From Paramecium sonneborni (lineage: Eukaryota > Ciliophora > Oligohymenophorea > Peniculida > Parameciidae), in assembly GCA_905182985.1 (NCBI GenBank), contig CAJJDN010000060.1, forward strand, positions 253,481 through 317,480: DNA of 64,000 nt. Direction: 5' to 3'. Both the position numbers and the translations under genes were made by a program. The notes beneath the pieces are model-generated. The model made no database searches. It saw nothing but the letters and a program-made list of their open reading frames with translations, and was not told the origin of the DNA. The stretch's first letter is position 1. Each line of letters begins with the position of its first letter. Shown here piece by piece: positions 37,270-50,790 of this stretch.

Positions 37270-39103
37270 ATGTCATAATGTGAGATAGAGTGTTGTGATA
37301 AGGGAATAAGGATTGATGGCAAATGCAGATGTGATATTGGTGCATTTGGTGAAGAGTGTTACTATAATTTATAAGACCTTTACATAGCTCCCTATTACAC
37401 ATTTTTAGGTGTTTATTGTGCTGCTTTTGTTTTTATTCTCTTTATAACAATTCGACAATTTTAGACCTCTTTAAAGGCATCTAAGATCCCATCTTATTAT
37501 ACGTAATTGGTCTGAACAAATTGTAGTTGTTTTTAGTTTGCCTATGCATTAATAGGGTCACCTTAGAATTACATACTTGCTCTAACGATAATATTATCAA
37601 TTTGTAAACTGATTTGGCTGATTCTGGATCCTTTCGAAATTTATGTAAGTATAACAAGCTTAAATTATAATAGAGAGACAAAACAACTGTTATTAAGAGA
37701 TTTCTATCTGATTTAGTTTACACTCTATTATTTTATATCTATGGTTGTTTATTGATTGTCTGGTATACTATGTATGATGAAATATCATTCAATGTATATT
37801 AGGATAAGACTAAAAGGAAATACATATTCAAATATTATAAGGAAGTTTTAAAGTTGCGACTTTTTATTGTCTTTCTAATCTAAATTGCTGTAAGCATTAT
37901 GAATGGTATCAATTTTATTCTAAGAAACTAGGTCTTAGGAAAGGCATTTAATATCCTGCCTTTTTGATGTTTTGCTATAGTTTTCTATTGATTAATTTCT
38001 TTTTTTTCATACTTGAATTTTTGATCTATGGATAATCTCTTTAAAAATGCATTAGAGAATAGATTTCTAATTGCAAATTATAATTTATAGAGTAGCAAAA
38101 ACTAAACAATGATTAAATTGATCAAGTTCCTTAAAATGATAGTTTATGTAAATCTCCTGAATCTATGCAACGATATCTAAGAATGTCTAGATAAATAAGT
38201 ATTGAAGATTAAAAAAATGAAATTAAAGATGAAGTCAAATAAATTGAAGAAGTAAAACATAAAATTGCAGTTACAAAATTTAAATCTGTATCATTTGCTA
38301 GAACTTTTATTAAAGGGATGCGTGGTTCATCATTTTTTAGATAAGAAAGTTAAAAATAATTAAAGACACTTCAAAAAAGTTAAGATAATAAAAATGAATC
38401 CTCTTAATTCGAAAATTAACTCTAAGAAGAATAACCAGAAGAGGGAATGGATAGTTGTTGTTTAAAAGAAGATTAATAAAATGATCTCAAATGGGATAAT
38501 GATGATGATAGGATAACCTACTAAGAAACTGTCAGATAATAAATTAAAGCTGTAAAAGAAACCAAGGAACAAGCTGAAAAACGAAAATTATCAGAGATAT
38601 AAAATTTTAAATCTAAATCACATAGTGAAAATAATAAATCAACCCATATTAATAATTGCTCTTTTGAATAAAAAACCTAATAACTTCGCTATTAATCTGA
38701 TGAATACTAAGAAAAGTACAACAACAAATCAGCCAATTTGGTTATTGACAAATAGATTTTATATAAAATATAATTATTGGTTTATATTGGAATTATTTTG
38801 GAAATTTTATTTGGTGGCTTGAGTATTACAGTATTAGTAACTGATTTAATCAGAAACCCAGTTGGATAACTAATATACTTATATGGATCATCAACACTCC
38901 AATTATTTTCCTTACTTACAGTTTTAAAATTATTTCGAGATATCAAAAATTAAGAAATTAAAAATCTTATTTGGATTTAGAAAGTAGGTAGCAAAAAAAA
39001 TAAAATTAATCAAAATTATTTCTTTTCCATTCCAAAAGATTAAAAAGTTGATGAATAAAAATAAAAATTAGAATAGAGAATTAATATGATTACTCTATAT
39101 TGA
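37270..39103 (+). CDS. multi-pass membrane protein with EGF-like N-terminus
   Basis: Introns of 24, 29 and 35 nt give exactly 582 codons (581 aa). It begins MSQCEIECCDKGIRIDGKCR with CDIGAFGEEC following, which has the Cys/Gly spacing of an EGF-like module but no signal peptide before it. About seven hydrophobic segments follow (YYTFLGVYCAAFVFILFITI; LVYTLLFYIYGCLLIVWYTM; FLMFCYSFLLINFFFFILEF; YIGIILEILFGGLSITVLV among them). Between segments five and six lies a charged loop of about 230 residues, presumably cytosolic. The topology suggests a receptor or channel-like protein, but I recognise no family. The true start could be further upstream if a first exon has been missed. Confidence 0.6.
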
Positions 39104-39653
39104 TATAAAATAATATTAATCTAAGTTTTGTTTATTTTTTTACTCAAACATATTAATTAATCTATAATTAAAACAATTAATGATTGTTTTTTAACTTTTC
39201 AAATCTTTGAATTTTAATTAATGAAGGAAAAAATAAATACAATGCATATTTTCAATATTAACTTCTTAATTTGTACATTTATTAAATGTATAGTTAAATA
39301 TTTTTGACTAAAATTTTTCTTTGAGGCATTCATATCAAATTAAATATTTACTGATTAAGATTTAATAATTATTTTGAATATACATGATTTAAAGTTTTTT
39401 ATACTAGACTTCTTCAAACTAATAAAAATAATGAGAACAATGTTATTATATTTTTTTTTTGAGCAAAGTAAAAGATATTTACACAAAAGAAAGTATGAAA
39501 AGTTGAATAAGGTAAAAAAAAAGATTATAATCTCAAAGTGAAATTAAGATTAATAGGATTTTAATTTTAAAAATATGTATAAACAACTTCAAATTTGAGA
39601 TTTACCTAGAATTTTCATTTTACTAAATGCAATAATTCTTCTTTCAGATTAAG
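39104..39653. other. intergenic, no gene seen
   Basis: About 0.55 kb of AT-rich DNA between the membrane-protein gene and the decayed ORF. Nothing recognised. Confidence 0.5.
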
Positions 39654-40493
39654 ATGCTTATAGAAGTAGAATAATGTAAAGAGGATGAAATTCTTAAATG
39701 TAAGCATGAGCTTCGATTCTTGAAAAATTAAAGCAGTTACTTTTTAAAATAAATGGAAGCAAATAATGAATTTGACGAAAGTAAATTAGTTTAATATATC
39801 ATTAGCTCAATAGTTTGTATATTCGATTTGAGAATTTCCCATATAAAGTAATAGATAGAATGGGACTAGGTTAAGATCAATTATTAAAAATAAAATCCAA
39901 GATTAATCGATGCTTTTGAAGATAGATTTGGATAAAAAAATAAAGATATAGAATTTGATTACATTTATATTATCAGAAACTGGTTTTATGGATAGATATA
40001 TATTTGTAAATTGCAGAAGAGATGGATAGAGAACCAATGAAAATAGGTACTATTATTATTGATGTAAAATCGAGATAACTTTAATCTGAACGCACTCATC
40101 TCATCACCCTTTTAAACTTATTATGGTATTCAAAAGTGGATTATTATTGAGGAAATCTTAATTATAAAAGAATCCATATTTAGATATTATTATAAGAGAG
40201 TTCATTAGTTAGAATTATAAATATTAGTGTTATGGTTTGAATGTGAAGAAAGACATGCCTATAATGAGTGAAACTTTCAATAGGAATAATAAATATGTTA
40301 AGACAATTAATTCTTTAGGTAAAATATTGAATCTTTATCATTTGAAATTGATCCAGAATTCATTTACAATGAAAAGACAGAGATTTAAGATAGTGAAAAG
40401 TTAAAGTATATGATAGAAGAGTCTTTAAAGAATTGGAATATCTAAAATTTAATAGATGTAATAAAAGGAATAAGATTCCATTGTGAATATTGA
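39654..40493 (+). pseudogene. probable decayed gene, unknown family
   Basis: The frame from ATG 39654 reads well for about 110 codons (EVEQCKEDEILKCKHELRF; RLIDAFEDRFGQKNKDIEFD). It shifts frame near 40000, continues coding-like (EEMDREPMKIGTIIIDVKSR), shifts again near 40110, meets an in-frame TGA after HAYNE, and resumes (LSFEIDPEFIYNEKTEIQDS; MIEESLKNWNIQNLIDVIKG) to another TGA. Intron-sized GT..AG pairs do not repair all breaks. At least two frameshifts plus an internal TGA point to a pseudogene, although low-quality sequence could mimic this. Confidence 0.5.
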
Positions 40494-40755
40494 AATCAGT
40501 TGAATAATATTTAGATAGTAAGAATGGAAAGTATTTAAAAATAATATTGAAAGTTGAGAATGAAAAAAAAGTAAATAGAAATGAGCTTAGTTTCAGTAAT
40601 ATAAATTAGTATTATCGAAAATAGGCGCGTTATTTAAATAAACATAGAGAGTAAGATTTTTAAATATTTTGAGATTGAGAATGTGATATAGAATGGAATA
40701 TTGAAATGATTATTGGCGGTATTTTATATGTTTTAATGGGCAAAACAAAAAGATG

Positions 40756-41419
40756 TCATTTTTTGTTTTTTTTTATTGGTTTAACTGGCTCTTCTGATTC
40801 TTCATCATCATCTTCTTCACTTTCATCATAAGAATCATCTCCATCTTCATCATCAAATTCATCATCATCAATATCTTCATCACCATCATCCTAATATATA
40901 TATTAATAAAATAATACATCGAGAACTTCTTCACCCTTTTAATTTTTATTATCTAATACTTTAAGTGATGGTAATAGTTCGAATATCTTTTTATGATATC
41001 CTGCTTCTTTGGTCAAAGGGTTATCTTTCACTTCTAAGGATTCTAATTTGGTTAAAGAGGCTAAAGGCTTCAAATCCTATCATGATATTCTTCATGATTA
41101 CATCAACTGACTTAATATTATTTTGTGATAAATTCAAGTTGAGCAACTCTTTGAAATTATCTGCTATAAATTTTATTGCTGCTCCTGTTAAAGAATTATT
41201 TTCTAATTCCAAATTTTATAACTTGCTCACTTTTGGAAATCCCTCAAGTGTTGTTAATCCACATTTTTATAATGCCAAACCAAGAAGTTATTAATGTTGA
41301 GTAAATAGAGCGGCCATTTCCGCGGTGAATTTTGTGATTTTCACACCTTCAATATTTAAATCCTCTACTATATCTTACTCCTCAACCTGCTCTTGGATTT
41401 GCTTTTTGAGTTGCTCCAT
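40756..41419 (-). CDS. ANP32-like acidic leucine-rich nuclear phosphoprotein
   Basis: With one 25-nt intron the frame is exactly 213 codons (212 aa); a second 27-nt in-frame candidate intron may shorten it to 203 aa. The LRR part (residues 20-140) includes LQKCGLTTLEGFPKVSKLQN, LLNLNLSQNNIKSVDDLKPL and ELLPSLKVLDN, matching ANP32 repeats and cap. The C-terminus is a run of Asp and Glu (DDGDEDIDDDEFDDEDGDD) ending with a short basic KPIKKNKK, a likely nuclear signal. ANP32 proteins act as histone chaperones and phosphatase regulators in the nucleus. It is smaller than animal ANP32A but complete. Confidence 0.88.
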
Positions 41420-41563
41420 TAATTAATTATTTATTTTTATTTTATGTATATCAATTATTTATTTCATTTTAATAATCCTTATATACTAAATTTATATCTT
41501 AATTAAATTATACAAAGTACATATTACATATTTCTTAGCATTTATAAATTATTTTAATATATG

Positions 41564-41626
41564 TATATTATTCATATAAAATTAATTACCTAATATATAT
41601 ATATTATTCATATAAAATTAATTGCC
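41564..41626. repeat. 27-bp direct repeat, two units
   Basis: TATATTATTCATATAAAATT plus AATTACC or AATTGCC occurs at 41564-41590 and again at 41600-41626. It lies in the intergenic DNA upstream of the ANP32 gene start. It could be a promoter-region duplication; function unknown. Confidence 0.7.
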
Positions 41627-41846
41627 TTATTTTTCAAAAACTATTTCATCAAATCTATGTTTGCCCTTATTAAGAACCCTCACAAAACAAAAAACAAGTG
41701 AAGAAAACTATTTTATAATATTAATAATATAGATAATATCAAAAGAGAATATTTAGATGATAGAGACCTTAATATATTTTTAAATAAATTGACATTAATT
41801 TTATTAACTATTTCTAAAAAAAGTACTGAAGAAATAAAATCTATTA

Positions 41847-42745
41847 CCTTTTTATTATAATAAATTATTACAGAAAGTAAATAAATAATTCATAAATGAT
41901 CTCAAAATTAAATCAAATTTATTAACACAAATCTGCTTTATTAATCTTATGATAAATAAAGAAATGAGAAAAAAGCTGAGTCTTGTTATTTAATAGCAAA
42001 AAAATGCATACTTAAATATTATTGAGAATTTAGATAGTCAAGTCCTTTAATCTTTAAAAAACATTCATAAATTTAGATTGTTAAAATCTTTCATCTGAAA
42101 AAGCTTTGACACTATTTAATAATCTAAAAATGGATATATTCGAACCTATATGCCGAAAGAATATTAGACATATTTAGGAAAATGGTCTTTATTACTAATA
42201 TTGTTTGTACATTTTGGGTTGTTCTTTCCTAACTTAGATAAGTAAATTTATAAATTTAAGATACATTCAAGATTTTTAATGAAGCAGCCTCAAAGTAAAT
42301 GATAACTGAAAAAAACACTAAATTCTATGCGCGTGTTAATTATGGATTAAATAGATTACCTGATCTTGAAACTTAGGTTTGCCATTATTTGATAAATATT
42401 AAATTCCTTAAAGTTTAATTTACTTACGAATACATTTTAAGTAATTTATATTCTAAATTTAGCTATTTTATATATCGAAAAATATTATTAGATCATTATG
42501 ATAATTTTAATAATTTCTAAAGTGTTTAATTATCTATAGATATTTAAATATTACTAACAAATGAAAAAATAGATTTGTTCCAAAAAAAATTGGCTAATAA
42601 TATAATAATACAATAGACAGAGAACTTAAAATTAAATTATTAAAGTAGCTTGGTATAATGAAAATCCACCTATAAGAATTTATGCCATTTTAAATTAATA
42701 CAATGCAAAATTTGGAAAAAGTTAGTGATAATTTATATAGAATGG
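41847..42745. repeat. copy 1 of 899-bp identical duplication flanking the N-run
   Basis: Identical to 42856-43754 (offset 1009), ending exactly where the Ns begin. Interpreted as overlapping contig ends placed side by side. Confidence 0.88.
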
Positions 42746-42855
42746 NNNNNNNNNNNNNNNNNNNNNNNNNNNNNNNNNNNNNNNNNNNNNNNNNNNNNNN
42801 NNNNNNNNNNNNNNNNNNNNNNNNNNNNNNNNNNNNNNNNNNNNNNNNNNNNNNN
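42746..42855. other. assembly gap (110 N)
   Basis: Run of undetermined bases. Because both flanks carry the same 899 bp, the true gap length is probably negative (an overlap). Confidence 0.95.
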
Positions 42856-43754
42856 CCTTTTTATTATAATAAATTATTACAGAAAGTAAATAAATAATTC
42901 ATAAATGATCTCAAAATTAAATCAAATTTATTAACACAAATCTGCTTTATTAATCTTATGATAAATAAAGAAATGAGAAAAAAGCTGAGTCTTGTTATTT
43001 AATAGCAAAAAAATGCATACTTAAATATTATTGAGAATTTAGATAGTCAAGTCCTTTAATCTTTAAAAAACATTCATAAATTTAGATTGTTAAAATCTTT
43101 CATCTGAAAAAGCTTTGACACTATTTAATAATCTAAAAATGGATATATTCGAACCTATATGCCGAAAGAATATTAGACATATTTAGGAAAATGGTCTTTA
43201 TTACTAATATTGTTTGTACATTTTGGGTTGTTCTTTCCTAACTTAGATAAGTAAATTTATAAATTTAAGATACATTCAAGATTTTTAATGAAGCAGCCTC
43301 AAAGTAAATGATAACTGAAAAAAACACTAAATTCTATGCGCGTGTTAATTATGGATTAAATAGATTACCTGATCTTGAAACTTAGGTTTGCCATTATTTG
43401 ATAAATATTAAATTCCTTAAAGTTTAATTTACTTACGAATACATTTTAAGTAATTTATATTCTAAATTTAGCTATTTTATATATCGAAAAATATTATTAG
43501 ATCATTATGATAATTTTAATAATTTCTAAAGTGTTTAATTATCTATAGATATTTAAATATTACTAACAAATGAAAAAATAGATTTGTTCCAAAAAAAATT
43601 GGCTAATAATATAATAATACAATAGACAGAGAACTTAAAATTAAATTATTAAAGTAGCTTGGTATAATGAAAATCCACCTATAAGAATTTATGCCATTTT
43701 AAATTAATACAATGCAAAATTTGGAAAAAGTTAGTGATAATTTATATAGAATGG
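42856..43754. repeat. copy 2 of 899-bp identical duplication flanking the N-run
   Basis: Second copy of 41847-42745; it continues into unique sequence that contains the gene's last codons and TGA. Confidence 0.88.
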
Positions 43755-43942
43755 ACAATAAACTAAAATCCTTTTTTTTGATTAATTGTTATATTGCTTT
43801 TATGTATATTAAATTCAAAGTAGATTATCATCCAAAAATCGTAAAAATCATTATAATTTAAATAAAAACTTGAGCTTTTATAAATAATTTCGCAGTATGA
43901 ATTTAAATTATTTATTTCAATAATTAAACTAAAATTTATAAA

Positions 43943-46688
43943 ATGCTTGATTCTCACCTTACAGACCCTTTGCAATTATTTAAAAAATAACCATAATATA
44001 GAAGCAAAGCAGAGATCGATCTTTTAGTCTAATTCACTTAAGAACTACCATTTTTTAAATAATATTAAAAGCAAGATAATGGAGTGATTATTCACCGTGA
44101 GTGTTGCAAGTATATGTTCATAGAAAATTTACGCATAAACGAAGTTGTCTTTCATGTAGGTATTAAAATTTTTAATATATAGATACAATTGGAACAAAAT
44201 TTTATGTAATTTTAGAGGGATAAGTGGAAGTACTAATAAAAAGGAGAGGCTTTGATGAGTTAGAATAGGTAAGAATTCTAAGAAGAGGAGAATCCTTTGG
44301 TGAATTAGCACTTATTCATAAACAACCTAGGTTAGCTACTATTAGATGTGTAACTGATTGTATTTTTGCTATTTTGGATAAATAAAAATTTTAATAGATA
44401 TTACAATATGAATAAAATAAAAAGATAGAACAAGTATCAATTACAATATATTAGAATATTGATTTCTTTGCTCAAATTTCAATTTTTAATTAGCTAAATC
44501 GGACTTAATTAACTTAGATATATTTAAATTCATTTTTATATGAATATGAAAAGAACTAATTAGTCATTTAAATAGGAGAAAAATCTGATAGCTTTCTTAT
44601 CATCAAATAAGGGTTATTTTAAGTTAAAAAATAGATTAACAAATCTTAACCTCTGATTGTAAAAATTTTCTTTGATTGTAGCTTTTTGAGATTGGAGAGA
44701 TGCAAATTTTTGGATTTTATCATCTTTACAATAAAATCCCTTATGAATATTCATTAGTCTGTTCATCTTCTAAAGGCTTGATATATAAAATACAAAGAAA
44801 TTCACTAATTGAAAAAATTTTTGAATCCTATTCTTAAGATTTAGACAAACATAAAAATGAAATTAATTTTTATGCGAACTTTAAAGTTAATTAAGAATAA
44901 TCAACACACCTTAAATATCCAAGATTTTTCTAAATTAAAACAGAAGGAGATGAAGAATAGGATCTATAATAAGATTAAAATTCGGCAAAATCTTAAAAAA
45001 ACTAGAAGTTAAAAATTTTCGATCATAGAAATAGAAATCAGATAATACAACAAAAAATGGATAATTTGATTGAAACATCAAGAAGAAAAAAAAACAACCA
45101 ATAAAAAATTCCTTAAATAAATGGTTTATTTTAAATTTTCCTTAAATCNTTACAGACCCTTTGCAATTATTTAAAAAATAACCATAATATAGAAGCAAAG
45201 CAGAGATCGATCTTTTAGTCTAATTCACTTAAGAACTACCATTTTTTAAATAATATTAAAAGCAAGATAATGGAGTGATTATTCACCGTGAGTGTTGCAA
45301 GTATATGTTCATAGAAAATTTACGCATAAACGAAGTTGTCTTTCATGTAGGTATTAAAATTTTTAATATATAGATACAATTGGAACAAAATTTTATGTAA
45401 TTTTAGAGGGATAAGTGGAAGTACTAATAAAAAGGAGAGGCTTTGATGAGTTAGAATAGGTAAGAATTCTAAGAAGAGGAGAATCCTTTGGTGAATTAGC
45501 ACTTATTCATAAACAACCTAGGTTAGCTACTATTAGATGTGTAACTGATTGTATTTTTGCTATTTTGGATAAATAAAAATTTTAATAGATATTACAATAT
45601 GAATAAAATAAAAAGATAGAACAAGTATCAATTACAATATATTAGAATATTGATTTCTTTGCTCAAATTTCAATTTTTAATTAGCTAAATCGGACTTAAT
45701 TAACTTAGATATATTTAAATTCATTTTTATATGAATATGAAAAGAACTAATTAGTCATTTAAATAGGAGAAAAATCTGATAGCTTTCTTATCATCAAATA
45801 AGGGTTATTTTAAGTTAAAAAATAGATTAACAAATCTTAACCTCTGATTGTAAAAATTTTCTTTGATTGTAGCTTTTTGAGATTGGAGAGATGCAAATTT
45901 TTGGATTTTATCATCTTTACAATAAAATCCCTTATGAATATTCATTAGTCTGTTCATCTTCTAAAGGCTTGATATATAAAATACAAAGAAATTCACTAAT
46001 TGAAAAAATTTTTGAATCCTATTCTTAAGATTTAGACAAACATAAAAATGAAATTAATTTTTATGCGAACTTTAAAGTTAATTAAGAATAATCAACACAC
46101 CTTAAATATCCAAGATTTTTCTAAATTAAAACAGAAGGAGATGAAGAATAGGATCTATAATAAGATTAAAATTCGGCAAAATCTTAAAAAAACTAGAAGT
46201 TAAAAATTTTCGATCATAGAAATAGAAATCAGATAATACAACAAAAAATGGATAATTTGATTGAAACATCAAGAAGAAAAAAAAACAACCAATAAAAAAT
46301 TCCTTAAATAAATGGTTTATTTTAAATTTTCCTTAAATCTCATAGAGGAATATAAGATTCAACTTTAAATTAAAGATAAAAAAGTCCTTCTGTTCTAGAG
46401 TGCCAAAATAGATAGTTTGGAAGCAATAGTCATTTCGTATTTTCAGATGAAGTTTAAACTAATCCATTCATCACCTACAGATGTTGTAGTCCTTCTAAGA
46501 AAAATAATGGCAAAAGGCTTTGTATTTTAAAGACATCTAGTAGTTAAAGAACAATAATCAAATAACCAAAGTAGAACACTAATAAATTGAAGACTTAGTA
46601 ACATAATTATCTATAAAGTTCTTTTATGCGCTAAACTTAAATATAATTGAGTCCTAAAATTACAAAACTAAACATTTACTCAAATTGA
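43943..46688 (+). CDS. cyclic-nucleotide-binding-domain protein (model spans an artefactual duplication)
   Basis: If one copy of the 1190-bp duplication and the N at 45149 are removed, and two 23-nt introns are spliced, the gene is exactly 503 codons (502 aa). The first CNBD (about 60-165) has KFYVILEGQVEVLIKRRG and the phosphate-binding cassette ESFGELALIHKQPRLATIRC, with the conserved Glu and Arg present, so binding of cAMP or cGMP is plausible. A second, degenerate CNBD (about 175-295) has lost the cassette. There are no channel helices and no kinase domain. The last 150 residues are basic and Gln/Ser-rich. It might be a regulatory subunit or an adaptor; which one cannot be told. Confidence 0.75.
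43959..45148. repeat. copy 1 of 1190-bp identical duplication flanking N 45149
   Basis: Identical to 45150-46339 (offset 1191). Copy 1 joins upstream to the start codon of the CNBD gene; copy 2 joins downstream to its stop. Removing one copy restores one intact frame, which is strong evidence that the duplication is artificial. Confidence 0.92.
45149..45149. other. single N at a contig joint
   Basis: One undetermined base between the two identical 1190-bp copies; the same pattern is seen at 25008 and 62579. Confidence 0.95.
45150..46339. repeat. copy 2 of 1190-bp identical duplication flanking N 45149
   Basis: Second copy of 43959-45148; see the CNBD gene for why only one should be kept. 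Confidence 0.92.
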
Positions 46689-47569
46689 ATTTTATATTTT
46701 GAATAAAGATATAAAATATTTTTAAAATTGATTCTAAAGTTCAAAAATTAAAAGTGAAGTTTTATAACAAAATCTTTATCATGTACAATATATATTCTAA
46801 TTAATATTTTAAATTAATTTTGATATTTTAAAAAATAAAAATGTAAAATTGTTTCAAATTTGCTTGCAAAATAAATTTGTTTTCAAAAAATGGAGAATAA
46901 AATTTAAATGATTGTTTTAAATTTTATTTCATATAATAAATTGGCAAAAATTAATAAATACTGAAAGATCAAATTATCTCCTTAATCATTTAATTTTTTT
47001 AATAAAAAGTAGCCTAAAAATATTAACATATGGTAAATTTTAACTTTAATATGAATAAGCATTGTATGTCATAAATAATTTAAAAGTTCTAATCCTATAG
47101 TCATTTTATTTGCTCATTAAGTTGATTTGTTTTAAAAATATGTGATTTTGTCATAATCTTGAGAAATAATCAATTATTAATCAGGGTATTTACAAGCAGG
47201 TCTAAGAAAGTTTAAAACTTTTTAATTGTACTATAAAAAATCATTTAAAAAATAATTAGTCAAAGACAAGCAAGATTGGGCTTCATGATTTTTTATATCT
47301 TCATTTACAACAATCATGTTATAATCTTTCATTTAATTCTCTTTAATAGTCAATGTCATGATGGCTATTAATAATTTAAAATTACTAAATAAGTTGTTTA
47401 ATAATTAATAAACTTGCAATAGATGTTTCCTAAAAAGAATTATGTTAAATAGTAGTAATTGATAAATCCAAAAAATTTAGAGCAATAATTCTTTATTTTT
47501 TAATAGAATATAAAAATTTAATTAATATTAATTTTATTAAATTTAATATCATTTTTATGATCTAAAGAT
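46689..47569. other. intergenic, no gene seen
   Basis: About 0.9 kb between the convergent CNBD and NDR-kinase genes. Extremely AT-rich, TGA frequent in every frame, no recognisable RNA or ORF. Confidence 0.55.
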
Positions 47570-49521
<1,952 letters not shown>

Positions 49522-49958
49522 TATTTAATTAAAATAATTAATAATTTTTGGGACAATTCATCGATTTTCTATTTGAACCCTATAATCCTTAGCTTTAATA
49601 ATTAATTTTTATCATATCAAAAGTATTTAAAGATATTTATTTCCTTAATCAAACATTCAAATCTTTGAAACTAAAATCATCTTTAATATATGCTTATTAT
49701 AATTTGAAAGAGAAATAATATTAGAATCTAGTATTCTTCACATATTCAAAGAAACTTAGAAATTTAAACTTTTATTCTAAATTATTGTATCAAATCTAAA
49801 CAATATTAATATATAAACATATGTCATAACTTTTATGAAAAATTGCTTATGTTATGGAGATTGGTTAAGATTTGAAATAAATTTAGCATCATAATATCAC
49901 TTTATAAAAATAATAATACTCAATTACTTAAAAAATTATTATTAATTTATCAGTTAAC
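49522..49958. other. intergenic, divergent promoters
   Basis: About 0.44 kb between the start codons of the NDR kinase and the next plus-strand gene; no gene or RNA recognised. Confidence 0.5.
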
Positions 49959-50774
49959 ATGAATTCTGTCCCTTTTCAAGACATATTGAATAAAACAAAC
50001 AAAACTAGATGTAATAGTCCTTATATTTCTTCATGTACAATAAATATATATGTCAAAGGTTCATCTAAAAGATAGTCAGCTGTATATTCATCAAATTCAT
50101 CATATACAGAATCTAATAAAAAGACCAAGCCTGATGAAAAGACTATTAATTAGTTATATTCACTTTTTAAAAAATAAGGATTTGACAACATTAATGGATT
50201 ACTTAAATTTTTAGATGCTTAACGTGATTAATAAAGTCGAAAAAGTCCATCACCTATAATAAGAACAGTTTAGGATGAAAACGACAGAAAAAAATTTGGA
50301 ATAATGATAAATGAGGCAAAACAAGGTTTGAATTAGTTAGAGCATAAAATCATAAATTTATAAAACAAATAAGATTGCAGAAATAATATGACATTAAAAT
50401 ATAAGAATTTATTGACAGAAGATGATGAAAATCATGAATATTTGTATGAGAATAGGTAAGACTACAAAAAGCTATACACACAAGCTTTAAACGAGAAAGA
50501 ATAATTATAAAAAAAAGTAGATTAAATAGTTTAAGACAACAAATAGAGAGATGATAAAATCAATTTTTTAAATTAAGAAGTAGAATTACTGAAAAAATAA
50601 ATCCAAGGATTACTTATACTTAAGGAAGAGAGTTCATAATCTCCAAGACCTTCAATAAGTGGTTCAGATTATACATTTACACTAAATGTTTGCAATTCAG
50701 AAGTAAGAGGAGATAAACCAATCTCCTATAAAGATTTTTTACATACTTAAAGTTAGTAAATAAAGCGAATTTGA
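49959..50774 (+). CDS. coiled-coil protein, intronless
   Basis: Exactly 272 codons (271 aa) from ATG to TGA without introns. The N-terminal 90 residues are Ser/Thr/Lys-rich and likely disordered (SSKRQSAVYSSNSSYTESNK), with KSPSPII as a possible phosphosite. Residues 105-215 form a charged helix with heptads (KKLYTQALNEKEQLQKKVDQ; NFLNQEVELLKKQIQGLLIL), most likely a coiled coil. The tail contains SPRPSISGSD. No family recognised; probably structural or an adaptor. It ends 16 bp from the stop of the convergent ankyrin-tailed gene. Confidence 0.7.
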
Positions 50775-50790
50775 TAGTAGAGATTATTCA

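Larger units (their letters stand above)
41657..43781 (+). pseudogene. unrecognised gene, broken by gap, duplication and frame breaks
   Basis: Coding-like sequence runs through this interval but no single model holds. ATG 41657 opens MFALIKNPHKTKNK and stops at TGA; the same frame then continues (REYLDDRDLNIFLNKLTLIL). After a one-base shift near an A-run at 41818 another frame is open (INKEMRKKLSLVIQQQKNAY). From about 42100 (or 43110 in the second copy) the frame is good (EKALTLFNNLKMDIFEPICR) and two small introns (19 and 24 nt) carry it to TGA at 43779-43781. The N-run and a 899-bp repeat lie inside it. Family unknown. It may be a real gene with an uncorrected indel. Confidence 0.45.

Noticed and set aside
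42703..42897. An ORF running through the N-run
   Set aside because: Its middle is undetermined sequence; the frame continuity is meaningless.
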